Below are positions 23,435 through 34,030 of a stretch of DNA of 64,000 nucleotides, in pieces (within the stretch, counting starts at the first letter, position 1; each line of letters starts with the position of its first letter). The translations under genes and the position numbers were made by a program. The notes below the pieces were generated by a model, which saw only the letters and a program-made list of their open reading frames with translations, did not search any database and was not told the origin of the DNA. Origin of the DNA: Phylloscopus collybita (lineage: Eukaryota; Chordata; Aves; Passeriformes; Phylloscopidae); NCBI GenBank assembly GCA_027886175.1, contig JAJNNQ010000023.1, positions 11,655,501-11,719,500 on the forward strand, in the 5' to 3' direction.

Positions 23435-24034
23435 CGCTGCACAGCTGGCTGCAGGGCTGCCTGCACAGCTGGCTGCAGGGCAGGGTGCAGGGCCGCCTGC
23501 ACAGCTGGATGCAGGGCAGGACGCAGGGCTGCCTGCACAGCTGGCTGCAGGGCAGGGTGCAGGGCCTGCCTGCACAGCTGGATGCAGGGCAGGACGCAGG
23601 GCTGCCTGCACAGCTGGATGCAGGGCAGGATGCAGGGCTGCCTGCACAGCTGGATGCAGGGCAGGGTGCAGGGCCGCCTGCACAGCTGGATGCAGGGCAG
23701 GACGCAGGGCTGCCTGCACAGCTGGATGCAGGGCAGGATGCAGGGCTGCCTGCACAGCTGGATGCAGGGCAGGGTGCAGGGCCTGCCTGCACAGCTGGAT
23801 GCAGGGCAGGACGCAGGGCTGCCTGCACAGCTGGATGCAGGGCAGGACGCAGGGCTGCCTGCACAGCTGGATGCAGGGCAGGGTGCAGGGCCTGCCTGCA
23901 CAGCTGGATGCAGGGCAGGGTGCAGGGCTGCCTGCACAGCTGGATGCAGGGCAGGATGCAGGGCTGCCTGCACAGCTGGATGCAGGGCAGGGTGCAGGGC
24001 CTGCCTGCACAGCTGGATGCAGGGCAGGGTGCAG
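23435..24034. repeat. GC-rich minisatellite, 17 x 36-37 bp
   Basis: The word 'cacagctgg' occurs 17 times at 36-37-bp spacing. The unit reads 'gctgcctgcacagctggatg' followed by 'cagggcaggatgcagg'. Each full unit has the E-box CAGCTG and most contain GGGCAGGAYG or GGGCAGGGTG, close to the GGGCAGGANG core described for hypervariable minisatellites. Units differ mainly at one site (GACGC, GATGC or GGTGC) and by CC/CCTG at the junction. As 36 is 12 codons, several frames on both strands stay open for 180-240 codons; these are artefacts. Confidence 0.97.
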
Positions 24035-24504
24035 CACCACTGTCCTGGAGGGCTGTTCCATGACTCACGTTTTAAGTCAACATCTTAAAACAGCTCTAAT
24101 CTCCGACAGAGACAAATGTGCTTAATTACTGCCTCGATGGGGCTTTTCATACCCATTGTTTTTGGGGTCTTGGGGCTGGCAGGCTCCTGTCACCTCTCCA
24201 GCTCCTGATGGAGACATCCCCATTTTCGCACCCTGGATTACAACGATTTGGGTCGGGCAGCTCTGCTGCCTCAGCCAGAGCTTCACTGCAGCCCATCAAA
24301 CACAGAACTCCGTTATTATTTCATAAAGTGCTCTGTAACTAAAGTGATTTACAGCCTTCCTGGGGGCTGAGCATCCCGGCCCGCCAGACTCCAGACTGAT
24401 GGGAATTTAAAGGGCTTAGTTGAAAACTCCCAGAAAATAAAATAAAACGGCGAATGATCTGCATGGAAATTATTCCCTGCCACAATGGCATCAGCAGAAA
24501 TGCC

Positions 24505-24560
24505 CAGTTTTTCTATTTATAGCCTTATCTGTGTCTAAATAGCCATAAATAGCAGTGTAA
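24505..24560. promoter_or_regulatory. MEF2/GATA/CArG-like site cluster
   Basis: CTATTTATAG (24513-24522) is a perfect palindromic MEF2 consensus. TTATCT (24525-24530) is a GATA core. CTAAATAG (24535-24542) and CCATAAATAG (24543-24552) resemble MEF2 and one-mismatch SRF CArG sites. Four such sites in 40 bp is suggestive of a muscle-type enhancer, but this is motif evidence only. Confidence 0.3.
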
Positions 24561-24591
24561 AACACTGCAGCTCGATGGATGTGTGGGGATG

Positions 24592-24812
24592 TCTTTTCCA
24601 GCCACTGAGATGTTAAATCAATTTTATAACAAGTTGCTTTTCCAGCCACTGAGTGGCTGTAAATGTTAAGTGTTTTTACAGGCGATTTTTTCCCCAGCTG
24701 CTAAGCAGCTTTAAATGTTATCAAAAAAAAAAGAAAAAAAAAAAGAAAAAAAAAAAAAAAGTTGCTTTTCCAGCTGTTCAACCACTCTAAGCATTTTTAA
24801 TGGATTTTTTTT
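24592..24812 (+). repeat. Hairpin-bearing degenerate repeat cluster
   Basis: Four units start with 'cttttccagccactgag' or similar (about 24593, 24638, 24690, 24765). Two contain small inverted repeats: CAGCCAC-TGA-GTGGCTG (24643-24659) and AGCTGC-TAA-GCAGCT (24696-24710). Both are followed by 'taaatgtta'. An A-rich insertion (24723-24760) sits between the third and fourth unit. The words are shared with the cluster at 10528-10708. Confidence 0.6.
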
Positions 24813-25053
24813 TAACTTGCTAAAACCTATTTATATTTTACTCACAAAGCAAGTGCAAAATTGTCCTGGCTCTGTCTAGGTCTTGTTTTTATTGTATTTT
24901 TTTTTTTTTTCTTTTTTAAAACCTGTGAATAAAAATTCTTTCTCTGTCTGAGGAAACTTTTTTTTTTTGAGGAGAGAAGGGGCTTTGCTTTAACGAGTCC
25001 AAGATGAACATTATGAGTTCATCTCAGCATTTAGATACCTCAAAAGCACCGTC

Positions 25054-25140
25054 CTTGTGGTACATTCAATGGAAACACTGTTCTCGTGGTATGTTCAATG
25101 GAAATACTGGACTTGTCATATTTTCAATGGAAAAAAATAT
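25054..25140. repeat. 3 x 29-bp tandem repeat
   Basis: 'cttgtggtacattcaatgga' recurs at 25054, 25083 and 25112 with increasing divergence. The sequence that follows (25190-25480) is purine-rich. Confidence 0.85.
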
Positions 25141-27519
25141 TATTGTGGCTTTTCCAATTCAGGAAATGCTGCTCGGTCTTTAAACCAGGGGAAAAAGAGG
25201 GAGTGGAGGGTGAGAGAGCTAAATTGAGGTGACAGCGAAGTGGAAGAATTATTTTATTGTAACGAGGTGGGGAGAGATATACGAAGAGTTTCGGGCAGGA
25301 AAATGGAAAATTCTTGCGGCCCTTGAGGATTCATAACAGTGGGAGAAGGAAAAAGATCTGGAGTAGTGTTAAGAGAGAGGTGTAGGGCAGAGCTGGGAAG
25401 GAAGAATGGTTTGGTGGAAAAATGAAAAAGAAAAGGAGCGGAGTAGAGATGTGTTACAAAAAGGGGGATGAAGAGGAGAAATCTGTTGCTAAATGCAACA
25501 ATTAAGAAAAGACACCAATAATCCCTTTATTTTGGCTCCCAAAGTCAAGGATCCAAAGTATTCCTGCCTGTTCAGAGGAATGAAAGGATTTTGCTGCTGA
25601 TTTAACAGCAGTGAATGCCCCCCAGGGTGGCCAAACCCATCCTGTGCCTGCATCAGGACTTGTGGGAGAGGACTTTGGATCTTTTATCCAAGGCTTGGGA
25701 TCAGCCAGGGAAAGGTGGGGATGAGGTGGGCCTTCCCACTGAGGCTGGAGCCTAGAAATGCCATTTTTGCCTCTAAACCCACCAGAGTTCTGGAGAAACA
25801 TTCAAATTGTGGTAATTAGAAAAAAATAGCAAGGAGAAAATTCAAATTAATTTTGATATCCATCAGTTCTTTCGGGGAAAACAAAAAAAAAAGAAGTAGG
25901 ATTTGGTTTAGGCAGGAAATAAGCAAGAGGTTCTTGTCAGCCTGCCACTCCAAATAATAATGATTTTTAGAGGTGTTTAGGAGGTGGGTTTAGTTCCCCT
26001 GGCTGGATCAGCTCCATGGTTCATGGATTCAGATGCCCTCTGAACCAGAGGAGCATTTACAGCAAAACCCACCAAATATCCACCTAAACTCCATGGTTTT
26101 GTTCTATTAAAAGTAAATATTCCATATTTTCATGTCTGGAGCAGCGACAGTTGATTTTCTTTTCACTTAAACCCATGAGGTTTCCCTCTGCTCCCCTACC
26201 AGGCCAAAATCTGAGCAACTTCTCTAGTCTACAAAAATCCAATTTACAGCAGATTCAAAGTTGTGCTTTCACCAATATTGGACTCATCCAAATTTGCAAT
26301 GAAGTCCCTTTGGCCACGTCTTCATCTCTTTGTCTTTGCTTTCGAAGAACTTTGGAGTTATCAGGTTTTACTGGCCAAAAACATCGTGGAAAGTGAATTT
26401 TGGAATCAGACAGGGAAGTATTTACAGCAAGTGACACTTTGGGTTCCACCAGGATATATTTGCACCAGATGTGCTCCTGGATGCCTCCAGCCAGGACTGA
26501 AAACCCCACCACGTGACCAGGCAGAGTTTAGCAGCTCAGATCAAATTTTGAAGACTCCTAATGGCTCCCCAGAGCAGAGAGATCAGAAATTTGGTGTTTC
26601 TGGAACAAATTTATCTGGTCTGATAAAACCCAACGCCCCAGGAAATCAGTGGGAAGATTTCTTGTCTCTTCAGGAGCTTCAGCTCAACACCATGATGAAT
26701 GAACTTTTTTTAAAAAACCCAGAATTTGCTTTTAGATCACCCATAAAGAGGAGGGAAAAGGTAGCAAGTGGATTAATTTCCAAACTATTTTAATCTTCCT
26801 GGAGAATCATTACAGTTGTAAATCCTGTTGGATCTTCTTCCTGTTTACTACGAAATCTGAGTTAACAACTTGACTCACCTCATAGTTCTCCCCACTGACA
26901 GCAATTTTATCAGCCTGTTATTAGACCCACGCATATTTAAAACTGGAATTCCCTGCTGAACGTTGGATCATCTGACAGGAGGCACTTGGAATCATTTTGG
27001 AGTGACACAGCAAACCCACAGTGGCTGCTGGCTCTGCCTCATGGGAATCGCTGCTGGTGCTGAACCTGGACAGGTCCTTTGAGGACAGGTGGCAGATTTT
27101 GGGGTAAAACATCTTTGTGTTTGGGTTCAGCTGGGTCAAACTGGTTTTTAATCTCTCTTGATGGTCTGGAATGTTCCTCGTGCTCTCTCCCAGGCTACCC
27201 CATGAAGGATGTCTGAACCCCAAAGTACAAATTGTCCTCTGGGCAGCAAAGCAGTTCAGATTTCTGTATTTATTTTCCATTTTCCTGGTCTAGAATTGCT
27301 GATCCTTGCTGGGATGGGAGGCCCTGACACCTCCTGCTTCCTTGGCTGGCACAGGTTTCTCTCCAGCAGGTTCCAGAGTGGAGCCCAGCCCGGTGGTGAA
27401 TCCATCTTCAGCCACACAAATCCCGTGGATGCTCTCACCCTCTGGGCATGGACGGATTCGTGGTCCATGAAATCAAAGGATGTGTTGGATACATCAGTTT
27501 TGGCCTCTTCACTTCACCC
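25141..27519. other. Unique sequence, one long unassigned frame
   Basis: No recognised gene. The + strand frame at 26263-26793 (176 codons from ATG) is one of the longest frames outside repeats. Its translation has no recognisable domain, signal peptide or compositional bias, and chance is the default explanation. Confidence 0.35.
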
Positions 27520-27720
27520 CCTTTGCTGGGGCAGGATTGTTCAAGGTTTATTTTTAGTGCTTTGTCCAATCTAATGGCAAACTGCTCCAAGAGTGGAGCT
27601 TCTCCCACATCCTTTGAAGAATTTTCCACAGCTTAATAAGATTTCAGCACTTGGAAGTTTATCCAGCCTAAACTTTCCTCTACTTAAGGTTATGCTTCGA
27701 GTCCTTATACCCTTTTCACC
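27520..27720 (-). mobile_element. Ancient CR1/L3-like LINE remnant
   Basis: 'gaagaattttccacagctta' followed by 'cttggaagtttatccagcct' and 'aaactttcctctacttaagg' resembles the antisense of an old CR1/L3 3' region. Divergence is high and the ends are approximate. Confidence 0.45.
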
Positions 27721-28493
27721 ATCCTAAACAATTCCTCTTCTCCTCCGTGTTTACAATCCACAAGATTTCCCTCCGCCTTCCAAGGAGAAGTTTCCAATCG
27801 GTGTTTATGAAATGGAAAAATAAATGACAAACAGAAGGTTCAGCAGAGGAGAACCTCCTGCCTGCAGCAGTCAGATGTTCCTGCAGCCCCTGGGTGTCCT
27901 TCAAGACAGATCCTATTCCCATCATTTTCTGCTGTCCCACTGTGTCCCAAAGGTGTGAGACACATCTTCAGTGCAAACAAACTCGGGGAGCTGCAAATCT
28001 TCAACTTCCAGACATGCGCTGTTTAAAAAACAAGAAAAAAAAATAATTTTAAGCCAAGCAAACCCTGAGTTCTTTTATTTTTTGAACTCTTTTGCTGTTG
28101 TTGTTTTTGACTGAGCTCGAAGTGGTTGAGCTTACACAGTCAAGGGTTGTTTGTGTGGAGTGCTGGGGCCTGGGCATCCTGTCCACAGAAAGAGTTAAAC
28201 CTCCCAGGATGCAGGAGCTTTGTTGTGTCTGATGAAGGCAGACTTTCATTAGGCCTTTTACCACCAGCTCTTGGAACCCTTCCACTTCATGCAAGTCAAA
28301 AAACCACAAATATTCCTCTCCTTATATCAGTACCAGAAGCTGGGAGCATGGAATGCTTCAGAATGCTTTGAACCCCATAATTGTCTCTTGTAATAATACA
28401 TTTTTTACATTCAAGCTCGGGAGTTATCAAGGAGAAAGGACGTAGCAAGTTGGTTAAAATGAAGAATTAAATTATGGCCATGGAAACAAAAAA

Positions 28494-28524
<31 letters not shown>

Positions 28525-30052
28525 CAAAAAAAACCAAGAAAACAAGAGGTACTTTCCACTGTTCTCAAAAGAAAGTGATTTGGGAAAGGATGAAGCAGAA
28601 TGGAGCTCCGAATGGTTTTGTGTTCCATGGACAGAGGGATGGACAGAGGGAAGCTCAGGGTGGGATGGACCTGAGGGAAAGAAAGCTCTGCCTCGTCCTC
28701 TGGTGCTACAACACCTCCAGAGAAAGAGAAAATGGGTGTTTGAGGTGTTGGGTTACTGAGTGTAGGGTTTCTCTGCTGCATCAGGAACATGGGAATGTGA
28801 TCCCCAGGCACGGAGCTGTTCTGCTGCTTATCCCTCACCAGCAGGAAGGAGCTCAAATCCCTGCCCACATCCCCTGCTGGCCTGGCCCTTCCAGCCCTGC
28901 CTGACCTCAAGCTCCCTTCCACTAAAATCACTCTGTGCCTTGATTTTCCTTTTTTTCCCCTATAGAGTTCTTAGATCTATATCTGTACCCAGCAGCACTT
29001 TTACAGGAAAATATCTGATTTTATTCCCTTTGGAGATTTTAGATGTGATCCCTATGTTCTGAACAACTCCTTAGCACTTGGATTTTTTTCTTCTGGGCCA
29101 TCTTCCTCCTCTGGATTCTACCTTTAATCACAAAGATCTTCCCAAAGCACACTGCAGAATTCCTCTTGGGGGATACTCAAATATTTCTACAAAGGGACCT
29201 CAGGAAAGATTTTGACCATGGGAATCTTAATCCCAAAATATCCTGAGAAAGTCCAAGATGAAGAAGCCAGAGAGAAAAAAAACAGTGGTGCAAGGAGGTA
29301 AAAAAAACCCCAAACCCCAACAAAAACCCATCTTTCAGAAGCTGGTTCAAGTCATTGTTAATACCCTGTCATTTGTTTGTATCCCAAATCCACAAAAGAC
29401 ATCAGAAAATGAAAAACAAAACCAAAAATGAAACCTAGCAATGTTATAAAAGAGTTTACAGCACAATAATTTTGTACTAAATTAAAGGAGTATTTACATC
29501 TGGAAAAATGTAGATGGAAATAGAGTATTCTTACCTTTTTTTTTTTTTTCTTTCTAGATTGGTTGGGGGATGATTTCTGGGTTCAGACATCAGCATTCAA
29601 AATAAAAGAAGCTCTGACCCCTTTGGCTGTGAAATGAGCAGGAGCAAGGGGTGCAATTCAAGAGGAAGTCAGAAGAACTTTGTCCCTTTGCTGCTCCACA
29701 AACACCCCCAGTTCTGAATTCTGGGCAGATCCAGAGCAGGAAAACTCGGGCTTCTCTTGGATTTTGTGGCCATGTGACCCCAAATTATCTTCTGGGAGGG
29801 AATGGGGGTCTGACCCCAACAAACAGTTCTGTCTCACAATTCTGCTCAATTCAGGCCATGATTTCCAGCAAAGCAATGAGGGAGAGTGAGAGGGACCCAG
29901 ATGTGAGAAGGAGCTGTGGAGAAACAAAGGAGGAAAATAAGGATATATTGTGCTTAGGAGGGTCTTGTCATCATTATAATATTTATTTATAATTTTTGGA
30001 ATTTTATTAAAGAACCTGGAAATTATTCCTGGTTCAAGTTCATTAAAATTCA
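27721..30052. other. Unique sequence with A-rich tract
   Basis: No recognised gene. A short (CA)n plus A-rich tract lies at 28493-28533, antisense of which yields a spurious F-rich frame. Confidence 0.4.
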
Positions 30053-30290
30053 TTTTCAACTGCCAGAGGGCAGGTAGAGATGGGAGATTGGGCAGGAATT
30101 GCTCCCTGGGAGGGTGGGCAGGGCTGGCACAGGGTGCCCAGAGCAGCTGTGGCTGCCCCTGGGTCCCTGGCAGTGCCCAGGACCAGGCTGGATGGGGCTG
30201 GGAGCACCTGGGACAGTGGAGGTGTCCCTGCTGTGGAACTGGGTGATCTTTAAGGCCCCTTCCAGCCCAAATCATTCTGGGATTCTGTGA
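30053..30290 (+). mobile_element. CR1: CR1 LINE 3' fragment
   Basis: Sense CR1 tail: 'ggctggcacagggtgcccag', 'gtccctggcagtgcccagga', 'ccaggctggatggggctggg' and the terminal 'ccttccagcccaaatcattc'. About 240 bp of the 3' end is present. Confidence 0.9.
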
Positions 30291-30505
30291 CTAAAACTTG
30301 CTGAGAACTTTGCTCCTTGTTCCACCCTCAGTATCCCCTTGGGAAAAGCGTCCTTTGTTTGCTGAAGGGAAAATCCCAGCAGAGCCTTCCTGCTGTCCTT
30401 TGGGATGTGCCCAGGGACAGCAGGCACTGCTCTGGGCATGCTGTGGTCAGCAGCTCCTCCTGCCACCCCATGGCAGAGGGTCAGAGAGACAAACCCCTCA
30501 GATGG

Positions 30506-30950
30506 TGATGTCCTGGGGAGGCTGAGCTGGAGCAGAGGCTGGACAGAGCCAGAGAATAAAGCAGAGATTTATTAAAAGGCCTTTAGGGTGCACCTGGGGC
30601 AGGACAAGAGCCTGGCCAGGCCTGCACCCAAGGGGGACCCAAAATGCTCCCCAAATGGACAAAGGGTCACCAGGTCTGACACTGGGATCAGTTGGGGTCC
30701 ATTTGCACCTTGGGGTTGAATTGTCCAATTGCAGCTGCAGGCTGTGAGGTCCCATCCTTCTTGTTCCTCCCTGCAGCCACCCTTGTTTGTGCTTTGGGGC
30801 TGAAAGTTGTCCTTGGGGTGCAGCAGGAACAGGATTTGTTTTGTGTCCCTGCTGTGTGCAGAGCTGAGTGAGCCTGGATGTGAGGCTGAGAGCTGCACCC
30901 CTGGGCAGCACAGAGCCTGGAACACAGGGAAGGGAGAACTGAAGGCATCG
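30506..30950 (-). mobile_element. Solo LTR, copy 1 of 3, 4-bp TSD
   Basis: This 445-bp block has + strand ends TGATGTCC and GGCATCG, flanked by ATGG on both sides (30502-30505 and 30951-30954). Comparison with the other copies shows the family ends are TGATG...CATCA; the last base here has mutated from A to G. On the minus strand AATAAA lies at 30568-30573, 62 bp from the 3' end, so the LTR reads leftward. TG...CA ends with a 4-bp duplication are typical of gammaretrovirus-like (ERV1) elements. No internal retroviral sequence remains. Minus-strand frames of about 117-137 codons over it are incidental. Confidence 0.9.
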
Positions 30951-30954
30951 ATGG

Positions 30955-33839
30955 AGGGGTCAGTCCCTGCTCCTTCTCACTGCAGATTAACGAGGAACAA
31001 AAGCCTTTGTTCCAGGCTGCCTCTGCTATCCAGAGCAGGGCCAGATAAGGGGAAAAAAGCCAATTCTGTGGCTGTTTTATGTCAAAAGTGCCTGGTTTGG
31101 CTTTTCAGTCCGGCTGGGCAATAACTCACTGCCACCCCTTATCACCCCTAATCAGCCTCGGATGGACCCACGCGGCAAAAAGGAGCAGGAACAGAGTGTG
31201 CCAGGCTCTGGGATGAAAAAAGAGCCTTGTGGCTCAGAAACCCATGGAAAACAAACCCAAAGCAGCCCCCAGAGCCAGGGGAACATAAGAAGTCCTCCTG
31301 GAGATAAGCTCACATCCCTCACAATGAGCTGGGCTCCTGGTGGGATCAGCTGGGGTGGAGCAGGGACAGCAGGACACGGAGGGACACAGATCCACCCCTC
31401 CTGCCAGCCAGGGGAGGGAGCAGCACATTTCTCTCCCCTCTGACAATTTTTCTTCCTCAATCCCCCTCCAGTTAAACTGCAAAAAAGTGTGAGAAATAAA
31501 GGAACACCAGGAGGACAAGTCCCAGTCGAATTTCTCCAAGGATCTTCTCCCTGTGGGAACCTCCAGAGCTGGTTCCTGTTCCTGCAGGACTTCCTTGACC
31601 ATGGATAGTGGAAGTTTTCTGAGCTCTACGGCATCAACAATGGGCTTGGGAACTCACAGAACCTTTCATTTCCTCCCTTTTATTTGGAAAGGACTTTCCT
31701 TTAAGAATCCTGCTATTTAATAGATGGCTTGTGATGTCAAACTCTTTAATAAGAACTCTGCTTTTTCCTCTGCATTTTTGTTTTTATTCTAAACAAGATT
31801 TTTTTTTTTCCTAAACAGATACAATTTTGAGGAGAAGAAAAAAAGAAAAAAAGAAAAAAAAAAAAAAAAAGAAAAAAAAAGCCAAACATGACCAGAAAAG
31901 ACCTTATTTGTTATGGAAAAATTATAACAAAGATTTTCTGTGGTTTATTTTTCTCTTTGCTCTTCCTGTTGTTGGTAATAAAGGAATTTTTATTGTTCTT
32001 TGGTGGTAATCCTAGCTTTATGTTGAAAATCAGAAAAGACTTTTTCCTTTCTTTTTATTTTTTTTTTTAATTTTTTATTTTTCTTCTCTGTTTTGGGTTT
32101 GGTTCTCTGGTTTGTAGCCTGGATGGAACTAAACCAAGCATTGAAAAATGTTGCCACACACGGTCAGGGATGGCTCAGCTCCTGAGCTGAGGATGCTCTT
32201 CCCAAAACCCTTCCTCACATCCAGTGACTGACAGGGAGTGAGGAGCATCTGCACATATTCCAGGATAAATGGAATATCCTGACCTGGCTTATGCAGCCGT
32301 AATTTCAGGGCAAATCCCAGAATTTGGGAGATTGAGGCCGGGTTTGTCCCCACTGAGACCACGAGTGAAGCATCCACTTCTACCTGGGAGGTGCCACCCA
32401 GGGATGGCTGAAAAATCTGCAGTGACCTCTGAGAGACAGAACCAGCCTCTGTGGAGATTTATTTTGGAGGGTTAGGCTGGATTCATTCTAATTTTTTCCC
32501 CCTTTTTTCTTCCCTCCTGGTGGTGGAAAGCAACAAATGGTTGGAATTTTTGTTTCTGCAAAACTGGAAAATTAAATTTGATTTTTAATATGAAAAGTAC
32601 CAGCAGCCTGAAACGTTATAATTTCAGGACTGATTTAACTGATACTCTGCCTAAGTGCAATCATGTGCTGAGCACGAAAACCTTTGTTTTCATTCTCCCA
32701 TACAAGTTTGTTCTGCAAATATTTATGCAAAGTAAGTCTAAACTTGGATCATTAAAAAAAAAGAAAAACAACAACAAAACCCCATCCTTAATTAATAAGA
32801 ACATGACATAAACCAATGGCAAACGAAGAGAAGCACAGCAAGGAAAAGCTTCTCCCCCTTGTCAAAAATGACAAAATTCCCGTCTGGAGAGTTGGATGTG
32901 CCTGTGCTGGGATGCCAGGGATGTCCCAGGAGCCCTTCCCACACAGCACCCCGAGGCTTCCCAGCTCAGCCCTTCCCTGGGAGCTCCGAGTGGCAGATGG
33001 AGCAGAGCTCTGGGAAGTGCTTTTCCACTCTCCTTCCCCCTCCCCTGGTAACGCCGAGAGGAAACAACTGCGAGCAGCGTCTCCTGATTGTAACCCAGTC
33101 CACAGCTCTTGGACATGATGGCTCTGGCAAGACCTGGAGAGACATCAGACCAATAAAACATCCTCAAATATCAGGTTTGGGAGTTAATTCATTTGGAGCC
33201 ACGCTCCTCTGCCAGCAAGGGAACTTTCCTGCCGCGAGTGTTTGCCGACGTTTCAGACAGCCAGTGGAACAAGGCTTCTGGAAGTTATCAATATCCAATT
33301 TGCCACTTGAGCCTTCTCACTCACCCTGCAAATGAGCTGTGCAAACACAGCCTTTGTGGTGGGGAGCAGCAGGGCCCAGAGCAGCGACTGGGCACAGAGC
33401 TCTGCTCCTGCCCCTTCCCCGGAGCCTTCGCTGCCCCTCACGAGCAGCACCAGCCCCAGGAGTGGTGCAAATAACGTTTCCATTCAGGACTGAGAGCGTA
33501 TTTTTCTTGGAGCATTCTTAACCTTTGGGATCTTTTCATGTTCTTTAGCCATTGTGTTTGCTTCTTCCTTGTTTTCTTACAGGGAAAGCCGAAAGCAACT
33601 CAAAATTAAAATCATTTTTTAACAGCTTTCTCCTGTTCCCTTGGCAAAACAAATTTTTGAGCAGTTGGAACGATGCAGAGCCGTTTACTCCCTCCTCAAA
33701 TAGTTCTCCTCTTCTTCCAAAAAATCCTGCTCGTTTTGGATCTGATCTCTTGCTTGTGTAAGGAGGGGACACCTCCAGGTCTGGAGAGATCTGTGCCTGC
33801 TGAAAGTTGTCATTGTGAAGTCAGGGACAAAGTTATTGA
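30955..33839. other. Unique sequence with A-rich tract
   Basis: No recognised gene. A purine-rich tract lies at 31836-31880. Confidence 0.4.
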
Positions 33840-34030
33840 TGCCAGGCTTCTGAGTGCTGCTGGTTTGTTTTCCAGAGTTGCAGGGCCCACTGGTGATTGA
33901 GAGCAGTGGAACTGGGGGCAGGAGTAAATTTTATTTATGCAAGGCCAGATTCTCTTGAGTGCTGCTGGTTTGTTTTCCAGAGTTCCAGGTGATCCAGGGT
34001 GGTGGGACTGGGGGCAGGATCTGGTGGAAG
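33840..34030. repeat. 2-copy ~105-bp tandem duplication
   Basis: 'tgagtgctgctggtttgttt' plus 'tccagagtt' occurs at 33851 and again at 33956, and each is followed by a related '(g)aactgggggcagga' segment. The two units are moderately diverged. Confidence 0.85.

Noticed and set aside
23336..24125. Open frames of 180-241 codons on both strands
   Set aside because: All follow the 12-codon periodicity of the 36-bp minisatellite and several frames are open at once, so they reflect repeat structure.
26263..26793. 176-codon + frame as a gene
   Set aside because: No recognisable domain, codon bias or splice context; a frame of this size is expected by chance in a 64-kb window read in six frames.
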